NCBI GenBank assembly: GCA_038207585.1
Contig: JBBQZP010000038.1
Coordinates: forward strand, 1-32,757
Direction of reading: 5' to 3'
DNA from: JBBQZP01 sp038207585
Lineage (GTDB): Bacteria; Pseudomonadota; Alphaproteobacteria; Rhodobacterales; Rhodobacteraceae
Length of the DNA: 32,757 nucleotides
Shown: in pieces, positions 6,623-14,345 of the stretch
How positions within the stretch are numbered: position 1 is the stretch's first letter
Layout: the number at the start of each line of letters is the position of its first letter
The notes under the pieces: model-generated
Seen by the model: the letters and a program-made list of their open reading frames with translations, nothing else
What the model was told of the DNA's origin: nothing
The model's database searches: none
Translations under genes and position numbers: made by a program

Positions 6623-8148
6623 AAATCTATGTTCCCCTTGATGCCGCAGCCAAAGCCCTTGGCGCGGATGCCGTAGCCGATGCCATCGCCGCCGAGGCGA
6701 AAAAGCGTGGGCTGGATGTGACGCTGGTGCGCAACGGGTCGCGCGGGATGGTCTGGCTGGAACCGCTGGTCGAGGTTGAAACGGCAACGGGCCGTTTCGC
6801 CTTTGGTCCGGTCTGCGCGAATGATGTGGCAGATCTGTTCGAGGGCGGCTGGCAGGATCACGCACTGGCTTTGGGAAAGACCGACGATCTGCCGTGGATG
6901 AAGGCCCAGACCCGCCTGACCTTTGCCCGCTGCGGCGTGATCGACCCCTTGTCGCTGGCCGATTACCGCGCGCATGGCGGGCTGTCGGGCCTGACCCGCG
7001 CGCTGGGCATGGAGAAATCGGCGATTGTTGCCGAAGTTACAGACTCGGGCCTGCGCGGGCGCGGCGGCGCGGGGTTCCCCACGGGGATCAAGTGGAAAAC
7101 CGTGTCCGAGGCGAAAGCCGATCAGAAATACATCGTCTGCAACGCGGATGAGGGCGACAGCGGCACCTTCGCCGACCGTATGATCATGGAAGGCGACCCC
7201 TTCACCCTGATCGAAGGCATGAGCATCGCGGGCATCGCCACCGGGGCCACGCGCGGCTATGTCTATTTGCGCTCGGAATACCCCGACGCGATTGATGTGA
7301 TGACCAAAGCGGTTGAGATTGCCCGTCGCGAAGGCGTGCTGGGCGCGTCGGTTCTGGGGTCTGGCCATGCCTTCGACATGGAGATTCGCACCGGCGCCGG
7401 GGCCTATGTCTGCGGCGAGGAAACCAGCCTTCTGAACAGCCTTGAGGGCAAACGCGGCGTTGTGCGCGCCAAGCCGCCCCTGCCCGCGCTTGAGGGGTTC
7501 ATGGGCAAGCCCACGGTTGTGAACAACGTGATCAGCCTTGCCACGATCCCGGTGATTTTTGAGCGGGGGGCGGCGTTTTACAAGGACTTCGGCCTTGGCC
7601 GGTCACGCGGGACAATCCCTTTGCAGATTGCGGGTAATGTGAAACACGGCGGACTGTATGAAATCGCCTTTGGCCTGACCCTGGGCGAGATTGTCGATAC
7701 CATTGCAGGCGGAACCGCATCAGGAAAACCCGTGAAAGCGGTTCAGGTCGGCGGGCCGTTGGGTGCGTATTTTCCCCGGTCGATGTTCAACACCCCCTTC
7801 GGGTATGAGGAATTCGCGGGCGCAGACGGCCTTGTTGGCCATGCGGGCATCGTTGTGTTCGACGACAGCGCCGACATGCTGAAACAGGCGCGGTTCGCAC
7901 TGGAGTTCTGCGCGATTGAAAGCTGCGGAAAGTGCACCCCCTGCCGCATCGGGGCCGTGCGCGGGGTGGAGACGGTGGACCGGATTGCCAAGGGCGACGC
8001 GGACGCAATCCCGCTGCTGACCGACCTGTGCAACACGATGAAATCCGGCTCGCTCTGCGCGCTTGGCGGCTTCACGCCGTACCCGGTGATGAGCGCATTG
8101 ACCCATTTCCCCGACGACTTTGCCCCGATGCGCGAGGCCGCCGAATGA
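6619..8148 (+). CDS. fdsB: NAD-dependent formate dehydrogenase beta (flavin) subunit
   Basis: A 509-residue subunit that takes electrons from FdsA through iron-sulfur clusters to FMN and reduces NAD+. Residues 1-75 are a thioredoxin-like domain without the [2Fe-2S] cysteines. The NuoF-like core follows, with the NAD(H) site GLRGRGGAGFPTGIKW (144-159), the FMN region NADEGDSGTF (175-184), and VCGEETSLLNSLEG. The N3-type [4Fe-4S] ligands lie in ESCGKCTPCR plus a later cysteine in GSLCALGG. Length and order match FdsB of Rhodobacter capsulatus and Cupriavidus. The ATG sits in an ATGA overlap with fdsG, and the 3' end overlaps the following DUF4287 gene by 4 bases. Confidence 0.96.
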   Translation: MKIYVPLDAAAKALGADAVADAIAAEAKKRGLDVTLVRNGSRGMVWLEPLVEVETATGRFAFGPVCANDVADLFEGGWQDHALALGKTDDLPWMKAQTRLTFARCGVIDPLSLADYRAHGGLSGLTRALGMEKSAIVAEVTDSGLRGRGGAGFPTGIKWKTVSEAKADQKYIVCNADEGDSGTFADRMIMEGDPFTLIEGMSIAGIATGATRGYVYLRSEYPDAIDVMTKAVEIARREGVLGASVLGSGHAFDMEIRTGAGAYVCGEETSLLNSLEGKRGVVRAKPPLPALEGFMGKPTVVNNVISLATIPVIFERGAAFYKDFGLGRSRGTIPLQIAGNVKHGGLYEIAFGLTLGEIVDTIAGGTASGKPVKAVQVGGPLGAYFPRSMFNTPFGYEEFAGADGLVGHAGIVVFDDSADMLKQARFALEFCAIESCGKCTPCRIGAVRGVETVDRIAKGDADAIPLLTDLCNTMKSGSLCALGGFTPYPVMSALTHFPDDFAPMREAAE

Positions 8149-8360
8149 TGGATGAAAAAGTCAAAGGCCCAGCGTCCTATTTTCCGTCCATCGAAAAGAC
8201 ATATGGGAAGCCCGTGGCGCATTGGTTTGATGTCATCGAAGAAGTGGCAGATCAGGCGCATATGACGATCGTTGCCATCCTGAAAGAACATCACAAGATC
8301 GGGCATGGCCACGCTAATGCTCTTGTTGCCTATGCGCTGGCCAAAAAGAAGGGTGCCTGA
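8145..8360 (+). CDS. DUF4287-type small protein inside the fds operon
   Basis: A 71-residue soluble protein. Its FPSIEKTYGKP start and the KEHHKIGHGHANALV segment (48-62) match my recollection of the DUF4287 family, which has no established function. The start is the ATG in the ATGA overlap with the fdsB stop (a second ATG follows at 8148), and the stop lies one base before the fdsA ATG. It is therefore translated as an integral member of the operon. In the textbook fdsGBACD layout fdsA follows fdsB directly, so this gene is an insertion relative to Rhodobacter capsulatus. Four histidines (residues 49, 50, 54, 56) close to a lysine-rich tail could bind metal or nucleic acid, but nothing shows this. 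Its role in formate dehydrogenase, if any, is unknown. Confidence 0.85.
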   Translation: MMDEKVKGPASYFPSIEKTYGKPVAHWFDVIEEVADQAHMTIVAILKEHHKIGHGHANALVAYALAKKKGA

Positions 8361-8361
8361 C

Positions 8362-11256
8362 ATGAAAGACTTTATCATCCCCGACCGCGATTTCGGCACC
8401 CCTGCGGCGAAATCCAAAACCATGGTCACGCTGACCATCGACGGCTTTGACATCACCGTGCCCGAGGGCACGTCGATCATGCGCGCGGCGGCAGAAATCG
8501 GCATCTCGGTGCCGAAACTTTGCGCCACGGACTCGGTCGAAGCGTTCGGGTCTTGCCGTCTGTGTCTTGTGGAGATCGAGGGGCGAAATGGCACGCCCGC
8601 GTCCTGCACCACACCGGTTGCTCCGGGGCTGAAGGTCCACACCCAGAACGCCAAACTGAAACAACTGCGCCGTGGCGTGATGGAGCTTTACATCAGCGAT
8701 CACCCACTGGATTGCCTGACCTGTTCGGCCAACGGCGATTGCGAATTGCAGGATATGGCAGGTGCCGTGGGCCTGCGCGATGTGCGGTATGAGGCCGTGG
8801 ATACCCATTTCCGCGCCAAGAACACCTCGGGTGAGAAAAACCCCCAGTGGATCGCGAAAGACGATTCCAACCCCTATTTCAGCTACGATCCCGCCAAGTG
8901 CATCGTGTGTTCGCGCTGCGTGCGGGCCTGCGAAGAAGTGCAGGGCACCTTCGCGCTGACGATTCAAGGCCGGGGGTTTGACAGCCGCGTGTCCTTTGGC
9001 GCGAAAACCGACAACGCCTTGGCGTCCGATTGCGTGTCTTGTGGCGCGTGTGTGCAGGCCTGCCCGACCGCGACCTTGCAGGAAAAGTCGATCATCGAGA
9101 TCGGCACCCCCGAACGATCGGTCATCACCACCTGCGCCTATTGCGGCGTGGGCTGCAGCTTCAAGGCCGAAATGCGCGGCGACGAATTGGTGCGCATGAT
9201 CCCCTACAAGAACGGCAAGGCCAACCGGGGCCATTCCTGTGTGAAGGGCCGATTCGCCTATGGCTATGCCACGCACCAGGACCGTATCCTGAACCCGATG
9301 ATCCGCGAGGCGATCACCGACCCGTGGCGCGAAGTGTCCTGGGCCGAGGCGATGGAGTTCTCCGCCGCCAAAATGCGCGGGATTCAGGAAAAATACGGGC
9401 GGGAATCTGTTGGCGTGATTACCTCCAGCCGCTGCACCAATGAGGAAACCTATCTGGTTCAGAAACTGACCCGCGCGGTGTTCATGAACAACAATACCGA
9501 CACCTGCGCGCGTGTCTGCCATTCGCCCACAGGCTACGGCTTGGGCCAGACTTTCGGCACGTCGGCCGGCACGCAGGATTTCGACAGCGTGGAACATACC
9601 GATGTTGTTATCGTCATCGGCGCGAACCCGACCGACGGCCACCCGGTCTTTGCCAGCCGCCTGAAAAAGCGCCTGCGCAAGGGAGCCAAGCTGATTGTGA
9701 TCGACCCGCGCCGGATTGATCTGGTGAAAAGCCCGCATATTGCCGCTGCCCACCACCTGCCCCTGCGCCCCGGCACAAACGTGGCCGTGGTCAGCGCTTT
9801 GTCACATGTGATCGTGACCGAAGGGCTGATGGATGAAGACTTCATCCGCACCCGCTGCGACTGGGACGAGTTTCAGGATTACGCCGAATTCATCTCGGCC
9901 CCGAACCATTCGCCCGAGGCGACCGAACTCTTGACCGGCGTGCCTGCCGCCGAACTCCGCGCGGCGGCCCGCCTGTTCGCCAAGGGCGGCAATGGCGCGA
10001 TCTATTATGGTCTGGGTGTCACCGAACATTCCCAAGGGTCAACCACGGTGATCGGCATCGCGAACCTTGCCATGCTGACCGGTAACATCGGGCGGCCCGG
10101 CGTGGGTGTGAACCCGCTGCGGGGCCAGAACAACGTGCAGGGATCGTGCGACATGGGGTCGTTCCCGCATGAGCTCCCCGGCTATCGGCACGTCAAGAAC
10201 GACGACGTGCGCGCGATTTTTGAAAAGGCCTGGGGCGTTACCATCGACAATGAACCCGGCCTGCGCATCCCCAACATGCTGGATGCGGCGGTTGAGGGAA
10301 CGTTCATGGGCCTGTATTGCCAAGGCGAAGACATCCTGCAATCGGACCCCGATACCAAGCACGTCGCCGCTGGTCTTGCGGCGATGGAATGTGTGATCGT
10401 CCACGACCTCTTCCTGAACGAAACCGCGAATTACGCGCATGTCTTCCTGCCCGGTTCGACCTTCCTTGAAAAAGACGGCACTTTCACCAATGCCGAACGC
10501 CGCATCAACCGCGTGCGCAAGGTGATGGCCCCCAAGAACGGTTACGGCGATTGGGAAGTCACGCAGATGCTGGCCAATGCGATCCTGAAAGGCACCGGCA
10601 TGCCGGAGTGGACCTATACCCACCCCAGCCAGATCATGGACGAGATTGCCATGACCACGCCTTCGTTCGCCGGGGTGAACTATGAAAAGCTGGAAACCAT
10701 GGGCTCGATCCAGTGGCCATGCAACGAAAAGGCCCCCGAGGGCACGCCCCTGATGCACATCGACGGGTTCGTGCGCGGCAAAGGGCGGTTCATCCGCACC
10801 GAGTATGTGGCGACGGATGAGAAAACCGGCCCGCGCTTCCCGTTGCTTTTGACCACCGGGCGCATCCTGTCGCAATACAACGTCGGCGCGCAGACGCGGC
10901 GCACGGCGAATGTGGTCTGGCACGATCAGGATTTGCTGGAAATTCACCCACACGACGCCGAAGTGCGCGGCGTGAAGGATGGCGATTTCATCAAGCTGGC
11001 GTCACGGTCGGGCGAAACCTCGCTGCGTGCCACGATCACCGACCGGGTTTCGCCGGGTGTGGTCTATACCACCTTCCACCACCCTGACACACAGGCCAAT
11101 GTCATCACCACCGATTTCACCGACTGGGCCACGAACTGCCCGGAATACAAGGTGACGGCGGTGCAGGTCAGCCCGTCGAACGGCCCGACCGAATGGCAAG
11201 AGGATTACAACGCGCAGGCAGAAATCTCGCGCCGCATCCTGCCCGCCGCTGAATGA
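8362..11256 (+). CDS. fdsA: NAD-dependent formate dehydrogenase catalytic alpha subunit (Mo-bisMGD)
   Basis: A 964-residue enzyme that oxidises formate to CO2 at a bis-MGD molybdenum centre. Domains in order: a [2Fe-2S] ferredoxin domain (Cys54, 65, 68, 82); a His-Cys3 [4Fe-4S] site (His114, Cys118, 121, 127); two ferredoxin-type [4Fe-4S] sites (Cys180/183/186/190 and 224/227/230/234); a molybdopterin [4Fe-4S] site (Cys258, 261, 265, 293); then the molybdopterin oxidoreductase core. The molybdenum ligand is Cys386, followed by catalytic His387 (ARVCHSPT). These are the residue numbers of Rhodobacter capsulatus FdsA as I recall them. It is cysteine-type, not selenocysteine. The ATG at 8362 lies one base after the DUF4287 stop. 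The frame overlaps fdhD by 4 bases. Confidence 0.97.
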   Translation: MKDFIIPDRDFGTPAAKSKTMVTLTIDGFDITVPEGTSIMRAAAEIGISVPKLCATDSVEAFGSCRLCLVEIEGRNGTPASCTTPVAPGLKVHTQNAKLKQLRRGVMELYISDHPLDCLTCSANGDCELQDMAGAVGLRDVRYEAVDTHFRAKNTSGEKNPQWIAKDDSNPYFSYDPAKCIVCSRCVRACEEVQGTFALTIQGRGFDSRVSFGAKTDNALASDCVSCGACVQACPTATLQEKSIIEIGTPERSVITTCAYCGVGCSFKAEMRGDELVRMIPYKNGKANRGHSCVKGRFAYGYATHQDRILNPMIREAITDPWREVSWAEAMEFSAAKMRGIQEKYGRESVGVITSSRCTNEETYLVQKLTRAVFMNNNTDTCARVCHSPTGYGLGQTFGTSAGTQDFDSVEHTDVVIVIGANPTDGHPVFASRLKKRLRKGAKLIVIDPRRIDLVKSPHIAAAHHLPLRPGTNVAVVSALSHVIVTEGLMDEDFIRTRCDWDEFQDYAEFISAPNHSPEATELLTGVPAAELRAAARLFAKGGNGAIYYGLGVTEHSQGSTTVIGIANLAMLTGNIGRPGVGVNPLRGQNNVQGSCDMGSFPHELPGYRHVKNDDVRAIFEKAWGVTIDNEPGLRIPNMLDAAVEGTFMGLYCQGEDILQSDPDTKHVAAGLAAMECVIVHDLFLNETANYAHVFLPGSTFLEKDGTFTNAERRINRVRKVMAPKNGYGDWEVTQMLANAILKGTGMPEWTYTHPSQIMDEIAMTTPSFAGVNYEKLETMGSIQWPCNEKAPEGTPLMHIDGFVRGKGRFIRTEYVATDEKTGPRFPLLLTTGRILSQYNVGAQTRRTANVVWHDQDLLEIHPHDAEVRGVKDGDFIKLASRSGETSLRATITDRVSPGVVYTTFHHPDTQANVITTDFTDWATNCPEYKVTAVQVSPSNGPTEWQEDYNAQAEISRRILPAAE

Positions 11257-12068
11257 TGCAGACTGCCCGCCCCCTTGCAGCCCTTGGCTTTGGGGTCGGG
11301 CACACTGGTTCGGCACTGCGTCTTTTGCCCGAGGAAGTGGCGATTGCGCTGTCCTATAACGGCACGACTCAGGCTGTGATGATGGCGACGCCTGCCGATC
11401 TGGAGGATTTCGCGCGGGGCTTTTCGCTGACCGAAGGGCTTGCCTCGGGCGATGAGATTGAAAGCATCACCCCGGTCGAAACCGACCGTGGCATTGATCT
11501 GCAAATCTGGGTCAGTGACGCCGCCGAGGCACGGCTTGCCACCCGCCGCCGCACGATGGCGGGGCCGGTGGGTTGCGGGCTGTGCGGGATCGACAGCCTG
11601 ACCGAGGCGATGCGCGCCCCCCCGATGGTCGCCTCGTCGCTGGTGCTTTCAGCAGACGCCATCATGCAGGCCGTGGCCGACCTTACAATCCACCAACCGC
11701 TGCATGATCAGACCCACGCGGTACATGCCGCCGCGTTCTGGACCCCTGCCGCAGGCATCACCGCCGCGCGTGAAGATGTCGGAAGGCATAACGCGCTGGA
11801 CAAGCTGGCAGGGGCAGTGTCGCGCACGCCCGGTCTGGCGACAACGGGCGCGGTGATCCTGACCAGCCGCGTCTCCATCGACATGGTGCAGAAATGTGCG
11901 GCCCTTGGCGCGCCGGTTCTGATGGCCGTATCCTCGCCCACCGCCGCCGCCGTTCAGATGGCGGATGCAGCGGGGCTGACCCTCATAGCCCTCGCCCGTC
12001 CCGACAGGTTTCAGGTCTTCACCCATTCTTCCCGCATTTCCGAACAAAGGTCCGCCCATGTCGCCTGA
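11253..12068 (+). CDS. fdhD: Formate dehydrogenase accessory sulfurtransferase FdhD (FdsC)
   Basis: FdhD/FdsC passes sulfur to the bis-MGD cofactor, making the Mo=S ligand needed for formate oxidation, and inserts the cofactor into the alpha subunit. The 271-residue product contains the conserved CxxC of the family (Cys108 and Cys111 in GCGLCG) and the later REDVGRHNALDKL segment, a hallmark of FdhD. In fds operons this gene is called fdsC. The start is an ATG in the 4-base overlap with fdsA, with a second ATG directly after. The 3' end overlaps fdsD by 11 bases. Confidence 0.95.
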   Translation: MMQTARPLAALGFGVGHTGSALRLLPEEVAIALSYNGTTQAVMMATPADLEDFARGFSLTEGLASGDEIESITPVETDRGIDLQIWVSDAAEARLATRRRTMAGPVGCGLCGIDSLTEAMRAPPMVASSLVLSADAIMQAVADLTIHQPLHDQTHAVHAAAFWTPAAGITAAREDVGRHNALDKLAGAVSRTPGLATTGAVILTSRVSIDMVQKCAALGAPVLMAVSSPTAAAVQMADAAGLTLIALARPDRFQVFTHSSRISEQRSAHVA

Positions 12069-12279
12069 CAAACTGATTTATATGGCCAACCAGATTGCGA
12101 TTTTCATGGAATCCAAACCCCATGACGAGGGGCTGACGCTGATGGCCAGCCACATAAACGATTTCTGGGAACCCCGGATGCGGCGGCAGTTTTTCGATAT
12201 TGTTGATGCCGGCGGCACCGGCCTGCGCCCCTTGGTGATGGAGGCTGCTCCGGCCATTCGCCGCCCCAAAGCGGCCTGA
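12058..12279 (+). CDS. fdsD: NAD-dependent formate dehydrogenase delta subunit
   Basis: A 73-residue FdsD protein, recognisable by MSPDKLIYMANQIAIF at the start and HINDFWEPRMR in the middle. In Rhodobacter it is needed for an active enzyme and acts with FdsC in cofactor insertion or maturation. It has no cofactor motif of its own. It overlaps fdhD by 11 bases and closes the operon. No clear terminator follows. Confidence 0.94.
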   Translation: MSPDKLIYMANQIAIFMESKPHDEGLTLMASHINDFWEPRMRRQFFDIVDAGGTGLRPLVMEAAPAIRRPKAA

Positions 12280-12594
12280 TGCAGCAGCGCCCGAACCCCC
12301 TGCCCGACACAACGCGCCAAGCCTGAAAACCGGATCGGATCGCTTTCTTTCCAAAGATCAATCTGCTAGAGATTCTGCGCTGGGCGGGGGCCTGTGCGAC
12401 AGTGCCGATCAGGATACCCAGCAATCGGGGCATCCTGAAACGCGGCTGACCACGGGTCTTCCGGTGGGGTGAACTGCAAGTTGGCAGCGCTGGGGCATCG
12501 CCCGGACCTGCCGCGGGGGCCCGGAAAGCATCTTGTCCAGTTTTGTGCCAAGGGATTGTTTCCCTGCGATGTTTCACATCAGGGAACAGCGCTC
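12280..12594. other. Intergenic region between fdsD and the CpsD-like gene
   Basis: There is no convincing gene in this 315-base gap; frames reading through it do not look like protein. It contains an imperfect dyad CAGGAT (12410-12415) and ATCCTG (12432-12437) enclosing a CCC/GGG pair, possibly a weak terminator for fds but without a T-run. The last 45 bases hold the ribosome-site hairpin described separately. No clear promoter was found. Confidence 0.5.
12551..12586 (+). promoter_or_regulatory. RNA hairpin covering the ribosome binding site of the CpsD-like gene
   Basis: TTCCCT (12560-12565) pairs with AGGGAA (12581-12586), which is the ribosome binding site 8 bases before the ATG at 12595. 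GATGT (12568-12572) pairs with ACATC (12576-12580). This gives an 11-pair stem with a 2-base bulge and a 3-base loop. An upstream copy AGGGA (12551-12555) can pair with the same TCCCT (12561-12565), which would free the ribosome site. The arrangement suggests switchable translation, but function is inferred only from complementarity. Confidence 0.5.
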
Positions 12595-13419
12595 ATGACC
12601 CGGTTGACCGCCGGGCGGGGCGATGCGTCGCGCAGGGCGTTCCGGTTGGAGCAGGTCTTGCGACCCCAACCGGACGGGCTCGGTGCGGTGCCCGATGCGG
12701 AGCCGGTGACCAACATTTTCAGCGCCCCGCCGCAAAATCGCAACTGGGAAGCGCTGCGCCCCGTCACGCTAAGCGAGGATGTGCTTCTGGGCCACGGCAT
12801 CTTCCTGAATGCAGCGTCGCATGCGGCAACCGCCAGCTTTGATATCCTGCGCACGCGGGTATTTCAGATCATGCAGGAAAACGGCTGGAAACGGCTGGGC
12901 GTGACCGCCTGCACTGCGCGCAGTGGCACGTCTTTCGTGGCGGTCAATCTGGCACTGGCCTGCGCGCGGCGGGCGGATCGGCGCACTGTGCTTCTGGATC
13001 TTGTTCTCTCCGCCCCCACCCTGCACCGCCTGCTGGGTATCACCCCGCCCGAGGGTCTTAACGACTGTCTTTCTGGCGATCTGCCGCCGGAAGCGGCGCT
13101 TGTCCGGGTGGGTCATACGCTGGCTCTGGGTCTGAATACCCATGCAGCACCGCTGTCGGCCGAATTTCTGCAGGCCGATGCGACCGCACGGGCGCTGGAC
13201 CGGATTGCCCGGCATCTGCGACCCGATCTGGTGATCTGCGACCTGCCCCCGGCGCTGCTCCGCGATGATGCCATCGCCATGGCGCCGCAACTGGATGCCG
13301 TCATGATTGTCGCGGATGGCACGCAAAGCACGGCGGCGGCGCTGCGTCGGGCGGTGCGGGTATTTGACGGCGGTCTGCCCATTCTGGGCGTGGTTCTGAA
13401 CCGTGCGGGTAAGGCATGA
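12595..13419 (+). CDS. CpsD/CapB-like polysaccharide P-loop protein with degenerate ATP site
   Basis: A 274-residue protein with the BY-kinase/CpsD fold: SFDILRTRV (81-89, matching the ExxRxLRTN helix), a P-loop region at 107-121, a Walker A' position at Asp135, and Walker B VICDLPP (213-219). Such proteins work with a Wzz-like partner to control polysaccharide polymerisation and export. Here the usual GKS/T is GTS (111-113), so the ATP-binding lysine is Thr112. The Walker A' DxDxR becomes DLVLS, losing the second Asp and the Arg. The C-terminus ends at AGKA with no tyrosine cluster. It is therefore probably not an active kinase. The ATG at 12595 is chosen for its AGGGAA ribosome site; an upstream in-frame start at 12469 adds text unlike the family. 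It overlaps the Wzz-like gene by 4 bases. Confidence 0.8.
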   Translation: MTRLTAGRGDASRRAFRLEQVLRPQPDGLGAVPDAEPVTNIFSAPPQNRNWEALRPVTLSEDVLLGHGIFLNAASHAATASFDILRTRVFQIMQENGWKRLGVTACTARSGTSFVAVNLALACARRADRRTVLLDLVLSAPTLHRLLGITPPEGLNDCLSGDLPPEAALVRVGHTLALGLNTHAAPLSAEFLQADATARALDRIARHLRPDLVICDLPPALLRDDAIAMAPQLDAVMIVADGTQSTAAALRRAVRVFDGGLPILGVVLNRAGKA

Positions 13420-14219
13420 AGGGTTTTGCCGGCATGGCTGCGATGATCGGTCGGCGCTGGCGTCTGATCGGGCTGGTTCTGGCCACGGGGTTTGTACTGA
13501 CCCTGCTAGCTGTGCTGAGGCAGGCCCCGATCTATGAAGCCGATGCCACGGTTGAGGTTGTGTCGCCGGTTGTAGCAGGCGGTGCTGCAGAGATGTTGCA
13601 GGTGCTGCAGCTTCACCTGACCACCCGTGCGCCCTTGCTTGAGATGATCGACCGGCATGGCTTGTTTTCCGATCAGCCGGGGTTGCCGGTCAGCGCCAAG
13701 GTCGAGGATTTGCGGCGCGCCATCCGATTTCAGACGGTGATTCTGCCAGCCCCGGAAGGTGTAGAAGGCTCTGGCGTCGCGGTGCTTCATATCCGGGTGC
13801 GGCTGGGCGATGCCGAACGGGCGGCGCGGGTGGCGAATGATCTGTCGCAAAGCCTGCTTGATCAGGCATCCGCGATGGCCCGAGAGCCCGAGGGGCGACA
13901 TACCGCAGGCGCTTCCGTGCCGTTCGCCCGGCTGGACCGCGCGCTGACACCGGAGAGTCCGCTGCCCCGGATGATTGGGGTGAGCCTGTGTCTGGCGGGA
14001 CTGGTCAGCCTTGGGCTTGGCCTTGGGTTGGCACTGCTGCTTGATCTGTGGCATCCCGTCCTGCACAATGCGGCCCGGATGGAGCGCGCGTCGGGTCTGC
14101 GCCCGCTTGTGGTGATCGGCGATCTTGGCGCGATGCCCCGGCATCCGCTGGACGCGCCGCCCGCGCCGACAGGCGTGGTTCGCAGCACTTTGGGCCGGAT
14201 CAGGGCGGCGGTGTTCTGA
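13416..14219 (+). CDS. Wzz-like polysaccharide chain-length / co-polymerase protein
   Basis: A 267-residue inner-membrane protein with the two-helix Wzz/GumC plan. Transmembrane helix 1 is at about 17-35, the periplasmic part at 36-185, the proline motif SPLPRMIG just before helix 2 (about 187-210), and a short cytosolic tail with ERASGLRPLVVIGDL. That tail resembles the E-x-LGLPVLGVIP segment that contacts the partner kinase. It should set the chain length of a surface polysaccharide. The periplasmic part is short for a PCP-2 protein, with little coiled coil. It is translationally coupled to the CpsD-like gene, so the pair probably works as a unit. No polymerase, flippase or glycosyltransferase is in the window. 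Confidence 0.75.
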   Translation: MKGFAGMAAMIGRRWRLIGLVLATGFVLTLLAVLRQAPIYEADATVEVVSPVVAGGAAEMLQVLQLHLTTRAPLLEMIDRHGLFSDQPGLPVSAKVEDLRRAIRFQTVILPAPEGVEGSGVAVLHIRVRLGDAERAARVANDLSQSLLDQASAMAREPEGRHTAGASVPFARLDRALTPESPLPRMIGVSLCLAGLVSLGLGLGLALLLDLWHPVLHNAARMERASGLRPLVVIGDLGAMPRHPLDAPPAPTGVVRSTLGRIRAAVF

Positions 14220-14235
14220 CGCTGATCTGGCCAGA

Positions 14236-14279
14236 GCGTGCTGCGTCTGACCTGCTGAAACGGGTCAAACGCAGCACGC
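14236..14279. terminator. Strong hairpin between convergent operons
   Basis: GCGTGCTGCGT (14236-14246) pairs perfectly with ACGCAGCACGC (14269-14279). After one C/A mismatch, TGACC (14248-14252) pairs with GGTCA (14263-14267) around a 10-base loop. It begins 16 bases after the Wzz-like stop and lies between convergent transcription units, the expected place for a shared terminator. Neither strand shows a T-run after the stem, so a Rho-assisted or transcript-end-protecting role is possible. Confidence 0.6.
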
Positions 14280-14345
14280 AACATTCCCGATGGCTTGGAT
14301 GTCCTGAATTTCCTTCAATCTGAAGCCGAGCAAAGGAAATCCGCT

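Noticed and set aside
7932..8144. Upstream extension of the DUF4287 frame
   Set aside because: It reads inside fdsB in another frame. The ATG in the ATGA overlap at 8145 gives a compact protein consistent with the family.
8314..9756. 480-codon minus-strand open frame opposite fdsA
   Set aside because: Antisense shadow of a well-supported enzyme gene with low-complexity His/Arg/Gly text and no start context.
12469..12594. Upstream in-frame start of the CpsD-like gene
   Set aside because: The added 42 residues are unlike the family, and the start at 12595 has an AGGGAA ribosome site at proper distance.
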